Assembly (NCBI GenBank): GCA_016710165.1
Contig: JADJLJ010000001.1
Location: 496,001 to 560,000, forward strand
DNA from: Chitinophagaceae bacterium
GTDB taxonomy: Bacteria; Bacteroidota; Bacteroidia; Chitinophagales; Chitinophagaceae
DNA: 64,000 nucleotides
Reading direction: 5' to 3'
Shown: positions 45,200-55,805 of the stretch, piece after piece
How the letters are laid out: every line of letters starts with the position of its first letter
Numbering within the stretch: the first letter of the stretch is position 1
Notes under the pieces: model-generated
The model's database searches: none
What the model saw: the letters and a program-made list of their open reading frames with translations, nothing else
Told to the model about the DNA's origin: nothing
Position numbers and translations under genes: made by a program

Positions 45200-45796
45200 A
45201 TGCTTCGTATAGGCCTCACAGGCGGCATCGGCAGTGGTAAAAGTACAGTAGCCCGGGTATTTGAAGTACTGGGTGTGCCGGTTTACTATGCCGATGATGC
45301 TGCTAAAAGGATGATGAACGAAGATGAAGAACTGAAAGAAAAGATACGGCAGCAGTTTGGCGAAGCTGTTTATACAGATGGGAAACTGAACCGGAAACTG
45401 CTGGCAGAGATCGTCTTTAATGCGCCTGAAAAACTGAACCAGCTGAATGCCCTCACGCATCCTGCCACCATTGCCGATGCAGAACGCTGGATGCAAAGCC
45501 AAACAATGCCTTATTGCATAAAAGAAGCAGCGCTCATTTTTGAAAGCGGCGCCCAGGAACATCTTGACCATGTGATCGGCGTTACTGCCCCTGCCCCGTT
45601 GCGCATACAACGTACCATGCTCCGTGACGGGATCACCCGGGAAGAAGTGATGGCAAGAATGGATAAGCAAATGGACGAATCCATCAAGATGAGGCTTTGC
45701 AGGTTCGTACTGGTGAATGATGAACAGCAACTGCTGCTGCCACAGGTGCTGGAACTACATGAAAAATTATTATTATTGGAAAAGAAAGATAAATGA
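45200..45796 (+). CDS. coaE: Dephospho-CoA kinase
   Basis: 198 residues. It phosphorylates the 3'-hydroxyl of dephospho-CoA, the last step of CoA synthesis. The P-loop GLTGGIGSGKSTVARVFE opens the protein. Other family features: PVYYADDAAKRMMNEDEELK, LNALTHPATIADAERWM, and the lid LRIQRTMLRDGITREEVMAR with catalytic arginines. The leader consists of 30-bp tandem repeats with no obvious ribosome-binding site. Downstream, the cupin gene begins after ~105 bases. Confidence 0.95.
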   Translation: MLRIGLTGGIGSGKSTVARVFEVLGVPVYYADDAAKRMMNEDEELKEKIRQQFGEAVYTDGKLNRKLLAEIVFNAPEKLNQLNALTHPATIADAERWMQSQTMPYCIKEAALIFESGAQEHLDHVIGVTAPAPLRIQRTMLRDGITREEVMARMDKQMDESIKMRLCRFVLVNDEQQLLLPQVLELHEKLLLLEKKDK

Positions 45797-45901
45797 TTTT
45801 AAAAAGACCTTCAAAACTTAAGGGTACCGGCCCTTCTCCTTTGGAGTTCCTTGCAAAGGAACGAGCGATAGCTCTTGGGGTGAGATCTAAAAACAAGTAA
45901 G

Positions 45902-46261
45902 ATGGAAAAGGTAAACCTGGCTGAAAAATTCAGCCTGATCAGCGATTACTGCAATCCCCGCATCATTGGTGAACTGAATGGACAGCATGTGAAAGCGGTA
46001 AAATTAAAAGGAGAATTTGTATGGCACAGTCATGAACAAGAGGATGAATTATTCCTGGTTGTAAAAGGTACATTCAATATGGAACTTCGGGATAAGACCG
46101 TTACCATCCATGAAGGAGAATTCTTTATTGTACCCAGGGGTGTTGAACACCGGCCCGTGGCTGAGGAAGAAGTGCATATTCTCTTATTTGAACCGGCAGG
46201 CACGGTCAATACCGGCGAAGTGGAGAATGAACTGACAAGGACGAAGCTGGAAAGGATATAG
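45902..46261 (+). CDS. Cupin domain protein
   Basis: 119 residues forming a single cupin barrel. Motif 1 is WHSHEQEDELFLVVKGTF (metal-ligand His, His and Glu); motif 2 is GEFFIVPRGVEHRPVAEEEV with the last His. An N-terminal helix (EKVNLAEKFSLISDYCNPRI) and a short acidic tail complete it. Such small cupins bind a metal and include isomerases, oxygenases and sensors; no substrate can be assigned. It follows coaE on the same strand. Confidence 0.88.
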   Translation: MEKVNLAEKFSLISDYCNPRIIGELNGQHVKAVKLKGEFVWHSHEQEDELFLVVKGTFNMELRDKTVTIHEGEFFIVPRGVEHRPVAEEEVHILLFEPAGTVNTGEVENELTRTKLERI

Positions 46262-46294
46262 TAAATGAATAACGAACAAGGAACAAGGAATGAC

Positions 46295-46410
46295 GAATGT
46301 TGAAGTGATCCCGTTCCTTGCCTGCCTGCCGGTAGGCAGGTTCAACATTCACCCTCTGCCTCGTCCCGGTCTCTGACCGGGATGCCCTGGTCCTGAGTTT
46401 TAAACTCAGC
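46295..46410. repeat. Cluster of palindromes between convergent genes
   Basis: Contains GAATGTTGAA and its complement TTCAACATTC enclosing a hairpin CCTGCCT-AGGCAGG; then CCCGGTC-TCT-GACCGGG (46365-46381); then CTGAGTTT-T-AAACTCAG (~46394-46410). It lies between the cupin and FG-GAP genes. No typical T-tract terminator is visible, but the structures may serve as ends for both units. Confidence 0.75.
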
Positions 46411-46426
46411 AAAACTGTTCAGTTTT

Positions 46427-49400
46427 TTACTGAATCACCAGCCGGTAGCTCTCCTTCGCTCCATCTCCCGACAGACTCACTACATACATTCCTCTTGCAA
46501 GGTCCTTAGTTGAAAGCAGAACCTGGTTACGCCCGTTTTGCAATATTCTGTTCACGTTAAGCACAAGCTGGCCCTGCATATTGTAAATACTTATCGCCAC
46601 ACTGATGTTATTTGCTGAAGCATGAATATTCAACCCGGCATCTGCACCAGCCATCACCGGGTTAGGTGCAATAAAGGATCTTACTATTTTACTTCTGCTG
46701 AGTGTGATCGTTTTAGTATAAGACAGATCTCCGCTTATTTCTTTCAATTTCAACCGATAGTAGAGCAGTTCGTGCTGTACATTTTTATCCATGAATGAGT
46801 AATCAGCCCGGCTGCTTCCAATACCTTTTGCTGCCAAATCTCCGGCTTCGGTAAAGTTTATTCCGTCCGTACTTCTTTCCACAATGAAGGTCTGCATGTT
46901 CACTTCGTTGCTTGTGATCCATTTCAACTGCACATCAGCTGCATTGATGAACTGTCCATTGAATGAAATAAGTGTGATGGGCAATGGCACCGAGTTCATA
47001 CCATAAGCGCCCATGGTATACCCGGCCGGGTAGCGCCAGGGGCCGTACACCTGGCCAGTGATGGCCGTTGCCTTATCGTATTCCACCCTTGTCCGGACCT
47101 TATTGTTTCTGCTGCCCACTTTCTGCACATTGCTTTTCAGTTCAACACCAGCAATGCCAAGGTCTGAAAACGATGACTGTTTATCCAAAAAGGCCGTGCT
47201 GTTGGTAATGGGGCTACCACTGAAGGGTACACCTTGCTTCTTTACCTCCCAAACCAGTCTGCCTTTTACCCTGCCTAAGGGCGCTTTTGTATATAATCCT
47301 GTTCCAAATAAATTGGGTTCAGTAATATTAAAATGTTGAATGGGTGTAACTAAATCGGTATTATATAACCGGAGATTATTTCTTTTGCCCCCTCCATTAT
47401 TACCGGGAAATACAAAAGTGGTGCCCTGTCCCCCCAGGTCGTTGTTATAAAGATATGCTCCCACAATGACATCGCTATATCCATCCCCATTTACATCTCC
47501 TGCCCCCGCTACTGAATAGCCCATATTAGCATAGTTTAGATTCCCTTCCAATTGTGTTTGAATGGTTGTTCCGATGCCTGCAGGACTGCCGTGGAATAAA
47601 AAGGCGGCTCCCTCATCTGTTTGTCCATTTACAAAAAAGTTTGCTCCGACAATAACATCGCTATATCCGTCTCCATTCACATCTCCTGCCGAAGCCACAG
47701 AAATACCCATTTGGGTGGAACTTTGACCATTTTCTAATTGAGCTTGCCTAGTTGTATTTATACCGGTAGTGCTGCCATGAAAGATAAAGACAGCTCCTAA
47801 ATTAATTGCCCCTACAATAACATCGCTATAACCATCCCCGTTCACATCGCCGGCTGAACTTACACATTGACCCATTTGAGCCAAAACCTGATTACCCTCT
47901 AATTGGGCTTTTACCGTAGTAGAAATACCAGCAGCGCTACCATGGTATACAAAGGCTGCGCCTTCGTCAGATTGTCCATTGTCAAACCAATTTGCTCCAA
48001 CAATCACATCACCAAATCCATCGCCATTTACATCACCAGCACCTGCTACACTAAGTCCAAAATGAGCACCGGCCTGGTTAATTTCTAATTGGGTCTGAAT
48101 AGTAGTAGTAATACCAGTAGCGCTGCCATGGTAAACAAAAGCGCCTCCTTCCTGGCTTTGCCCGTTAGTAAAATAAAACTCACCCAGAATCACATCACTG
48201 TAACCATCCCCATTTACATCTCCCGCTGATGCCACGTCAAGGTTAATTATCCATGAACCAAATACATTTGTTAGCTGAGTTTGAACTGCATTGACCACAC
48301 CAGCAGCACTGCCATGAAAAACATAGGCGGCACACCCTCCCGGAGTAGCTTGGGGTGCTGAGACAATCACATCACTGTAGCCATCTCCATTTACATCCCC
48401 GGCAGATGCAACACTTGATCCAAAAAATGCATTTGCCACATTAATTTCCAGGGTTGATTGTATAGTACTATTTAAGCCAGTAGCGCTACCATGATACACA
48501 AAAGCTACACCTTCATTTGTTTGCCCGTTAGTAAAATAGCGGGCTCCTACAATTACATCACTATATCCATCAGCATTTACATCTCCTGCGGACGCCACAG
48601 AATATCCTGTTTGTGAGATTTGATTATTTTCTAATTGTGCCTGCAAAGTTATACTAAGCCCACTTGGGTTGCCGTGGTAAACAAAAGCGGCACCCTCGTT
48701 AGGATTGCCATTGTCATAGTTGGGTGCACCAACAATCACATCGCTATACCCGTCACCATTCACGTCGCCAGCAGAAGCCACAGAATTTCCAAACTGAGCG
48801 TCTATTTGGTTACTTTCTAATTGCGCTTGTATAATATTCGTAATCCCGGTAGCGCTTCCAAAATAAACAAATGCGGCCCCTTCATTCGATTGTCCGTTGT
48901 CATATTGAAAGGCTCCCACAATCACATCGCTGTAACCATCGCCATTCACATCGCCTGCACATGCTACTGACTTTCCTAATCTTGCATCAGCCTGATTCAA
49001 TTCTATCTGAGTTTGTATAGTTGTGATAATTCCAGTAACTGAGCCGTGAAAAATAAATACAGAGCCTTCATTACTTTGCCCGTTGCTGTAATAATCAGCA
49101 CCAGCAATTACATCACTATAACCATCTCCATTTACATCGCCTGCGGATGCAACGGATTGACCCATATGAGCAAAAACATTATTACTCTCTAAAATTGTTT
49201 GTATAACAGTAGTAATGCCTGTGGCACTACCATGGAATATGAATGCGGCCCCTTCATTAGCTTGTCCATTGTCATATGACCATACTCCAACAATGGCATC
49301 ACTATAACCATCGCCATTCACATCGCCTGCACAGGCAACAGAAGTGCCCATATCATCACCAGCATTATTGCTTTCCAACACCGTTTGTACGGCAGGAATA

Positions 49401-50797
49401 ATACCTGCAGCACTGCCATGATAAACAAAAGCAGCGCCTTCATCACTCTGGCCATTATCAAAACCAACTGCTCCTATTATTATATCACTATAACCATCCC
49501 CATTTACATCACCTGCGGATGCCACTGATCTGCCCATGGCTGCTAACGACTGATTCATTTCCAATTGCGCCTGAATGGCAGTATTAATACCGGTTGAAGA
49601 ACCATGAAAGACAAAAGCGGCTCCTTCCTGACTCTGACCATTTGTATAATTGTCGGCCCTACAATAACATCACTGTAACCATCCTTATTTACATCCCCTG
49701 CCGATGCAACTGATATACCGAAATTAGATTGAGTGGTTTGATCACATTTCAGGTATGCCTGTACTGTGGTACTAATCCCGGTAGCCGAACCATGAAAAAT
49801 AAAAGCTGCGCCGGGTTGAAATGGCGGTACCGGATTGGAATATAAATATGCCCCTACAATCACATCGCTGTAGCCATCCCCATTCACATCTCCAGCAGAA
49901 GCTACTGAATAACCCAAAAAGGCGTTTGTTTGATTAATTTCTAATTGTGTTGATGCTGTTGTGCTTAAAGGGTCAATGGTAATTGGATAGGCTGCATCTT
50001 TAGCATTCACTTCAATTTCAAAACCATCATGCTTTTTATTTACCGCAAACCTTGCAGCCAGCTCTTTATTATTAGCATCCCAAACCTTTAAACCATTATA
50101 GGTAATTTTTTTATCATGCCCGTTCCGGGTTGCTTTGGCGAAATGGATTTCTTTATCATGAACCTTATTAATAAACCAGCCGGGAGAGGTTTGAAGTTTA
50201 AGGTTTAAGGTTTGAGGTTCATCCTTTTGAATTTTACCTTTTGAATTTTGAATTACCGGTTCTTTGTTGATGATGAAGTTTTGCCGTATACCTTCGGAAG
50301 TATTGATATATTCACTCTTAAAATCATTGTTATGGTTGAACTGAACCGTCTTTTGGTTAAGAGAAACAATGGCATCGTTTGAAGGTGAATATACCTGCTT
50401 ATTATTGACAAAAACACCGAGTGTTTTTAGTTCCAGCCTCCACTTACCGGCGCTGACGTTTCGTGGCGCCAATGTAAATGTGTTGGGTGTATAAAAAGAA
50501 CGCAGGTTGTTTCTGCGGTTGGGAGATGCATAGGTTTTGGTAGCTTCATCATATTTGATTTCGTATTCCATTTCCTCAATACCCTTCATTGCCTGGGCAT
50601 ACCAGTTGCTTTGCTTTAAAGCGGCCGTATCGGATGATATATCTGTTGGCTTGCCCTTTTCCCCAAAAGGAGTTGTTTGCCTGTCAAAATGAAAAAATGC
50701 CTTGGGGATACAGTTCCACTGCAGGCAATAAACAACTGTCAGAAACGGGAATAGCCGCAAGTAGTAAAACACCTGCCAGTAAAAATCTATACTGCAT
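46427..50797 (-). CDS. FG-GAP repeat surface protein with T9SS sorting domain (frameshifted in this sequence)
   Basis: About 1456 residues once two shifts are corrected. A certain one lies at ~49661-49663, where a G3 run should be G4 (…DVIVG then ADNYTNGQSQEG). A likely one lies near 50698-50703: an ATG at 50797 in another frame encodes a good signal peptide (QYRFLLAGVLLLAAIPV) and joins the main frame if one T is removed from a T6 run. The N-terminal ~300 residues resemble the start of other Bacteroidota FG-GAP proteins. Then come 14 repeats of ~63 residues, each with SVASAGDVNGDGYSDVIVGA (calcium-binding D-x-N-x-D-G), as in integrin-like propellers. A linker (LPITLISFNG) and a T9SS sorting domain (RGMYVVSLSGDGAKESYRLV) end it. 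Probably a surface adhesin. Confidence 0.83.
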
Positions 50798-50967
50798 GGC
50801 GCCCTGTTTGTACGATGAAGAAAGTAATCTGAGGATAATGGAAAAAAACTGTTCCTAAGATAAACAATTACTTACAAAAGTAAAAGTTATTTTTAAGAAG
50901 AGCTGTACCTCTCGTACTCAGCGGACAAATTGTGCAATAAAACTCTTTAGTTTCGTAACTTTAATAC

Positions 50968-52467
50968 ATGAAAATCTTTTCCGCCGGGCAGATAAAAAAA
51001 TGGGATGCCTATACCATCGCCCATGAGCCCGTTGCCTCCATCAACCTGATGGAACGGGCTGCCAGCGCCTGCTGCAAATGGCTGATCGGGAAAAATTTTG
51101 GGCTGTTTCATTTCCGCATCTTCTGCGGCAAGGGCAATAATGGCGGCGATGGACTGGCCATCGCCCGGATGCTGCTGGAACATCATTGCAACGTAACGGT
51201 CTATATCCTTGAATTTGGCAAATCGGGTACGGATGATTTCCAGACAAACCTGGAAAGGCTGCACGGGGTAAGCACCGATATTCACTTTATACAATCCGCA
51301 GAATTTTTTCCCGCAATAAATAATACAGACATTGTTATTGATGCCCTCTTTGGCACCGGCCTGAATAAACCACCGGAAGGAATAAGCAAGGAACTGGTGG
51401 AGCATATCAATCGCAGTAATGCCAGCATCGTTTCCATCGACCTGCCATCGGGTTTGTTTGCCGACAAAAGTTCAAAAGGCAATGCCGTTATCAACGCCAC
51501 CATCACCCTCTCCTTTCAAAATCTTAAGCTGGCTTTTCTGTTACCGGAGAATGAAGACCATTGCGGTGAAGTGCACCTGCTGCATATCGGCCTGCACAAT
51601 GATTTTGAAAACACAGAGCCCGCTGTTTTTGAATGGGTGGATAAACCGATGGTTCAGTCCATTTACAAACCAAGAAAGAAATTCGCCCACAAAGGCACAT
51701 TCGGCCATGCCGCCCTGTTATGCGGTTCTTATGGAATGATGGGTGCAGCTGTATTAAGCGCCAAAGCCTGTTTGAGAAGCGGGGTTGGCAAACTCACCGT
51801 TATTATTCCTGAATGCGGGTATGATATCCTGCAAACAGCAGTGCCGGAAGCCATGTGCATGGTGGAAGATGAAAAATATCTTTTGTCGGCGCCCGGCATT
51901 GATAAATACAATGCCGTTGGTATTGGCCCTGGTATTGGGATACATCCCACCCACGCCAATTTACTGAAAGAAGTTTTTCAAAAACTGAACAAACCCATCG
52001 TGATCGATGCGGATGCACTGAATGTGATCGCAGAAAACAAGCCCTTGCTGAATTCGATTCCGCCATTGTCCATCATCACCCCACACCCCAAAGAATTTGA
52101 AAAGCTGTTTGGTAAAACAGAAAATGATTTTGACCGGCTGAAACTGGCATTGCAAAAATCTAAAGAGCATAATATCTATATAATCCTGAAAGGCCACAAC
52201 AGTTTTATAAGTACTCCTGTTGGAAAAGGTTATTTCAACAGCACGGGTAACCCGGGTATGGCCACTGCCGGCAGCGGCGATGTACTTACAGGAATACTTA
52301 CCGGATTGCTGGCGCAGGGTTATTATCCTCATAATGCCGCATTATTTGGCGTTTACCTGCATGGGCTGGCAGGAGATATCGCAGCAGAAAAATATGGCCA
52401 GGAGGCGATGATCGCTGGGGATATACCCGATTGCCTGGGAAGCGCATTTGACCAGCTAAAAGGATAA
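50968..52467 (+). CDS. nnr: Bifunctional NAD(P)H-hydrate epimerase / ADP-dependent dehydratase
   Basis: 499 residues. It repairs hydrated NAD(P)H. The N-terminal epimerase domain (1-~215, YjeF_N) shows FSAGQIKKWDAYTI, GKGNNGGDGLAIARMLLE, VIDALFGTGLNKPPEGI and IVSIDLPSGLFAD. The C-terminal ribokinase-like dehydratase (~230-499) shows KGTFGHAALLCGSYGMMGAA, GPGIG, PIVIDADALNVIAE, IITPHPKEFEKLFG, and the signature NPGMATAGSGDVLTGILTGL. Fusion and length match the usual bacterial Nnr. A promoter-like TAGTTTCG with an upstream TTG lies ~15 bases before the ATG. Transcribed alone, ahead of the pyrophosphatase gene. Confidence 0.95.
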   Translation: MKIFSAGQIKKWDAYTIAHEPVASINLMERAASACCKWLIGKNFGLFHFRIFCGKGNNGGDGLAIARMLLEHHCNVTVYILEFGKSGTDDFQTNLERLHGVSTDIHFIQSAEFFPAINNTDIVIDALFGTGLNKPPEGISKELVEHINRSNASIVSIDLPSGLFADKSSKGNAVINATITLSFQNLKLAFLLPENEDHCGEVHLLHIGLHNDFENTEPAVFEWVDKPMVQSIYKPRKKFAHKGTFGHAALLCGSYGMMGAAVLSAKACLRSGVGKLTVIIPECGYDILQTAVPEAMCMVEDEKYLLSAPGIDKYNAVGIGPGIGIHPTHANLLKEVFQKLNKPIVIDADALNVIAENKPLLNSIPPLSIITPHPKEFEKLFGKTENDFDRLKLALQKSKEHNIYIILKGHNSFISTPVGKGYFNSTGNPGMATAGSGDVLTGILTGLLAQGYYPHNAALFGVYLHGLAGDIAAEKYGQEAMIAGDIPDCLGSAFDQLKG

Positions 52468-52581
52468 CCTGCCCGGAAACTGCTTTCCCGCTGTAATTCA
52501 TTGCAATAAAACCACCTATTCTGTGTGTTTTTGCCCCTTTTACCCTATTTTTGCCGTCCAAAATTCAGAACAACTATACTT

Positions 52582-54999
52582 ATGGACAATTTGATTTACC
52601 TGGTTCCGGCAATGGGTGTTTTAGGCCTGTTGTACACATTTGTAAAATTCATGTGGGTATCCAAACAGGATGCAGGCACCCCCCGTATGCAAGAGATCAG
52701 CAATTACATTGCAGAAGGTGCAATGGCTTTCCTGAAAGCTGAATGGAAGGTTTTAGGCTATTTTGTTGTGATCGTAGGCATCCTGTTAGCCGTAATGGCG
52801 CAGGCAAACCCTCACTCCCATTGGAGTATAGCCGTGGCATTTGTAATTGGTGCAGTACTGAGCGCTACCGCAGGTTATATCGGGATGAAGGCAGCTACCA
52901 AAGCAAACGTACGCACAGCACAGGCAGCACGTACCAGCCTCAGCAAAGCACTGAATGTATCCTTTACAGGCGGTGCCGTAATGGGTGTTGGTGTTGCAGG
53001 CCTGGCCGTACTTGGACTGGGTGGATTATACATTGTATTGAAACAGATCTTTGCTCCGCACGCAGCAATGGGCGACAAAGAAATGCTGCAAACCATAGAA
53101 ATATTGACCGGTTTTTCATTGGGCGCCGAATCCATCGCTTTATTTGCCCGTGTGGGTGGTGGCATTTACACCAAGGCTGCCGACGTAGGTGCCGATCTTG
53201 TTGGTAAAGTAGAAGCAGGTATCCCGGAAGATGATCCCCGTAATCCTGCAACCATTGCAGATAATGTGGGTGATAATGTGGGAGACGTTGCAGGCATGGG
53301 TGCCGATCTGTTCGGTTCATACGTAGCAACCGTGCTGGCCACCATTGTTCTTGGTCAGCAGACCGTAGTAGTTGGCACGGATGTACTGGGTGGGTTCTCT
53401 CCTATTGTTCTGCCAATGCTTATCGCCGGTGTAGGTATTTTATTTTCGATCGCTGGTACCTTGTTTGTCCGTATCAGCGATAGCGCAGGGATCAATACAA
53501 ACTCCGTCCAGAAAGCGCTGAACATGGGTAACTGGGGCTCCATGATCTTAACGGCCTTTGCCGCTGCAGGATTGGTATACTGGTTACTTCCCGAACAAAT
53601 GAGCTTACGTGGAGTTCCATTCACCAAATGGGGTGTATTGGGTGCAATTGGTGTTGGTTTATTAGTAGGTGCATTAATGAGTGTTATCACTGAATATTAT
53701 ACAGCCATGGGCAAGCGCCCGGTGTTGAGTATCATCCGCCAGTCTTCTACCGGTCACGCCACCAATGTGATCGGCGGTTTAGCCATCGGCATGGAATCTA
53801 CTTTCCTGCCGATATTGGTATTGGCAGGCGGTATCTGGGGCTCGTATGAATGTGCCGGTTTATACGGTGTGGCAATTGCAGCCGCAGGTATGATGGCAAC
53901 TACGGCCATGCAACTGGCCATTGATGCATTCGGGCCTATTGCAGATAATGCAGGTGGTATTGCTGAGATGAGCGAATTACCGGCTGATGTTCGTGAAAAG
54001 ACCGACGTACTGGATGCCGTAGGAAATACAACAGCAGCAAGTGGTAAAGGATTTGCCATTGCTTCGGCTGCTCTTACAGCGCTGGCATTGTTTGCGGCCT
54101 TTGTAGGCGTGGCAGGTATCAGCGGTATTGATATTTATAAAGCAAATGTTCTTGCCTGCTTATTTGTGGGTGGAATGATCCCTTTCATATTTTCCTCCCT
54201 TGCTATACGTGCAGTGGGTGAAGCAGCCATGGCAATGGTGGAAGAAGTCCGCCGCCAGTTCCGCACGATCCCGGGTATCATGGAAGGAACAGGAAAACCT
54301 GAATACGATAAATGTGTGGCCATCTCTACTCAGGCTTCTATCAAAAAGATGATGTTGCCCGGCGCTATTGCGATCATTTCTCCCCTGATCATTGGGTTTA
54401 TGCCGGGCCTGGGTGCAGAAGCATTGGGCGGTTTTCTTGCAGGCGCTACTGTCAGTGGTGTATTGATGGGAATGTTCCAGAACAACGCCGGTGGTGCATG
54501 GGATAATGCAAAAAAATCTTTTGAAAAAGGGGTGGAAATAAATGGCCAGATGTACTATAAAAAATCAGAGCCGCACAAAGCGTCTGTAACGGGCGATACC
54601 GTGGGCGATCCCTTTAAAGATACATCAGGCCCGTCCATGAACATCCTGATCAAATTAATGAGTATAGTGAGCCTGGTCATTGCCCCTACCCTGGCTGGTA
54701 TGAATGATAAAACTGCATCGCATGATAACAGGACCCAGGTGATCAGGGAAGTTTCCATTGTAAAAGGAGACAGTACTCAAACAATGACGGTTACTGCAGA
54801 TGCAATGCCGGCTGATAAATTGGTTGATGCCCTGGCAGCTGATAAGCTGATCGAGAAAGATAATTTTTCCCTTTCCTTATCAAAAGGCAAATTAACCCTG
54901 AATGATAAAGAACAAACAGAAGAAGTTACTGCCAAATACAAGGCATTGATCGATGCGCTGGGTGGTGCTGAGCTGAATATCAAAAACACCAGAAAGTAA
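52582..54999 (+). CDS. hppA: Membrane-bound ion-translocating pyrophosphatase
   Basis: 805 residues from the ATG at 52582; the longer in-frame start (52525) lies before a TATTTTTG promoter-like word. It uses pyrophosphate hydrolysis to pump H+ or Na+. About 16 membrane helices. The active-site signatures are DVGADLVGKVEAGIPEDDP, ADNVGDNVGDVAGMGADLFG, and late GGAWDNAKKSFE. The motif GNTTAASGKGFA has Ala where potassium-independent enzymes have Lys, pointing to the potassium-dependent class; H+ versus Na+ cannot be settled by eye. After the last helix (LVIAPTLAGM, ~707) there is a ~98-residue polar tail, with beta and helical parts (VIREVSIVKGDSTQTMTV), which should be periplasmic. A strong terminator follows. 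Confidence 0.95.
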   Translation: MDNLIYLVPAMGVLGLLYTFVKFMWVSKQDAGTPRMQEISNYIAEGAMAFLKAEWKVLGYFVVIVGILLAVMAQANPHSHWSIAVAFVIGAVLSATAGYIGMKAATKANVRTAQAARTSLSKALNVSFTGGAVMGVGVAGLAVLGLGGLYIVLKQIFAPHAAMGDKEMLQTIEILTGFSLGAESIALFARVGGGIYTKAADVGADLVGKVEAGIPEDDPRNPATIADNVGDNVGDVAGMGADLFGSYVATVLATIVLGQQTVVVGTDVLGGFSPIVLPMLIAGVGILFSIAGTLFVRISDSAGINTNSVQKALNMGNWGSMILTAFAAAGLVYWLLPEQMSLRGVPFTKWGVLGAIGVGLLVGALMSVITEYYTAMGKRPVLSIIRQSSTGHATNVIGGLAIGMESTFLPILVLAGGIWGSYECAGLYGVAIAAAGMMATTAMQLAIDAFGPIADNAGGIAEMSELPADVREKTDVLDAVGNTTAASGKGFAIASAALTALALFAAFVGVAGISGIDIYKANVLACLFVGGMIPFIFSSLAIRAVGEAAMAMVEEVRRQFRTIPGIMEGTGKPEYDKCVAISTQASIKKMMLPGAIAIISPLIIGFMPGLGAEALGGFLAGATVSGVLMGMFQNNAGGAWDNAKKSFEKGVEINGQMYYKKSEPHKASVTGDTVGDPFKDTSGPSMNILIKLMSIVSLVIAPTLAGMNDKTASHDNRTQVIREVSIVKGDSTQTMTVTADAMPADKLVDALAADKLIEKDNFSLSLSKGKLTLNDKEQTEEVTAKYKALIDALGGAELNIKNTRK

Positions 55000-55022
55000 G
55001 TTCAACAACATGATTAATGGAG

Positions 55023-55048
55023 CCCTGCTGTAAAACAGCAGGGTTTTT
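55023..55048 (+). terminator. Intrinsic terminator of the pyrophosphatase gene
   Basis: Perfect 8-bp stem CCCTGCTG/CAGCAGGG, loop TAAAA, then T5; 24 bases past the stop. Confidence 0.92.
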
Positions 55049-55120
55049 CATTTTAAGAATGATCCGGGATACAAGATGCAGGATGCACTCAGTAATTTGA
55101 AGGTATCTTTGAAGATTATA

Positions 55121-55290
55121 TTCAGTATTCAGTATTCAGTATTCAGTATTCAGTATTCAGTATTCAGTATTCAGTATTCAGTATTCAGTATTCAGTATTC
55201 AATATTCAATATTCAGGATACAGTATCCAGCATCCTGTATCCTGCATCTTGTATCCTGTATCCTGTATCCTGCTTCCTGCTTCCCGCATC
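55121..55290. repeat. Double heptamer array: TTCAGTA units, then GTATCCT-like units
   Basis: Eleven perfect TTCAGTA units (55121-55197), two TTCAATA variants and TTCAGGA, then ~10 degenerate units of the type GTATCCT/GCATCCT/GCTTCCT. The second array is the complement of the GGATAC family seen at 45012-45067. A frame through it exists on the plus strand but is repeat-driven, not a gene. Confidence 0.92.
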
Positions 55291-55351
55291 CTGCTTCAAA
55301 AGTTAATTCCCCCTAAAAATTACACAAGCGGATTTGGTAATTACAAGTAAA

Positions 55352-55371
55352 TTCGTACATTGCCTTACGAA
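55352..55371 (+). promoter_or_regulatory. Candidate operator of the BlaI-like repressor
   Basis: Perfect 6-bp arms TTCGTA (55352-55357) and TACGAA (55366-55371) spaced by 8, 13-32 bases before the ATG at 55384; a second overlapping dyad TACGA/TCGTA follows. BlaI-type repressors usually bind their own promoter at dyads. No exact TACAnnTGTA motif is present. Confidence 0.4.
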
Positions 55372-55383
55372 AATACTCGTACT

Positions 55384-55770
55384 ATGACATTGATCAAGAA
55401 TACAAAGCCCACCGAAAGCGAACTGGAGATACTCCAGGTATTGTGGAATGAAAAGGCAGCCACGGTGCGTACGGTGCACGAAGAATTGTCAAAAACAAAG
55501 GATTCGGGGTATACCACTACCCTCAAACTCATGCAGATCATGTTTGAGAAAGGCCTGGTTACCAGGGACGACAGCAGCAAAACACATATTTACCAGCCTG
55601 CTGTAAGCCGTGAAAAGACCCAGAAACAGTTCCTGAACAAAATGATCGACACCCTGTTTTCAGGATCATCTTCCGACCTGGTAATGCAGGCTTTGGGAGG
55701 ACATGATGCCAGTGCCGAAGAGCTGGAAAAGATCCAGCAACTGATAAACCAGCTCAAAAAAGAGAAATAA
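55384..55770 (+). CDS. BlaI/MecI/CopY family transcriptional repressor
   Basis: 128 residues from the ATG at 55384; an upstream TTG (55360) lies in the likely operator. The winged helix-turn-helix domain covers ~1-75: KPTESELEILQVLWNEKAAT, VRTVHEELSKTKDSGYTTTL, KLMQIMFEKGLVTRD. A helical dimerisation part follows (KTQKQFLNKMIDTLFSGSS). Family repressors are inactivated by proteolysis triggered by a partner BlaR1/MecR1 membrane protease, encoded 35 bases downstream here. No beta-lactamase gene is nearby, so the regulated process may be envelope stress or something else. Confidence 0.93.
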   Translation: MTLIKNTKPTESELEILQVLWNEKAATVRTVHEELSKTKDSGYTTTLKLMQIMFEKGLVTRDDSSKTHIYQPAVSREKTQKQFLNKMIDTLFSGSSSDLVMQALGGHDASAEELEKIQQLINQLKKEK

Positions 55771-55805
55771 GTTTAAACACCTAAACGATAAAACTGCTTC
55801 CGGTT

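Larger units (their letters stand above)
55049..55383. other. 335-bp gap dominated by heptamer arrays
   Basis: Between the hppA terminator and the blaI-like ATG. The left edge (55049-55120) has one GATACAAGATGCAGGATGCA-like stretch; the centre is the double heptamer array (55121-55290); the right edge (55300-55383) is the probable promoter and operator of the BlaI-like repressor. Confidence 0.7.

Noticed and set aside
55121..55290. CRISPR array
   Set aside because: Units are 7 bp with no spacers; no cas genes are present.
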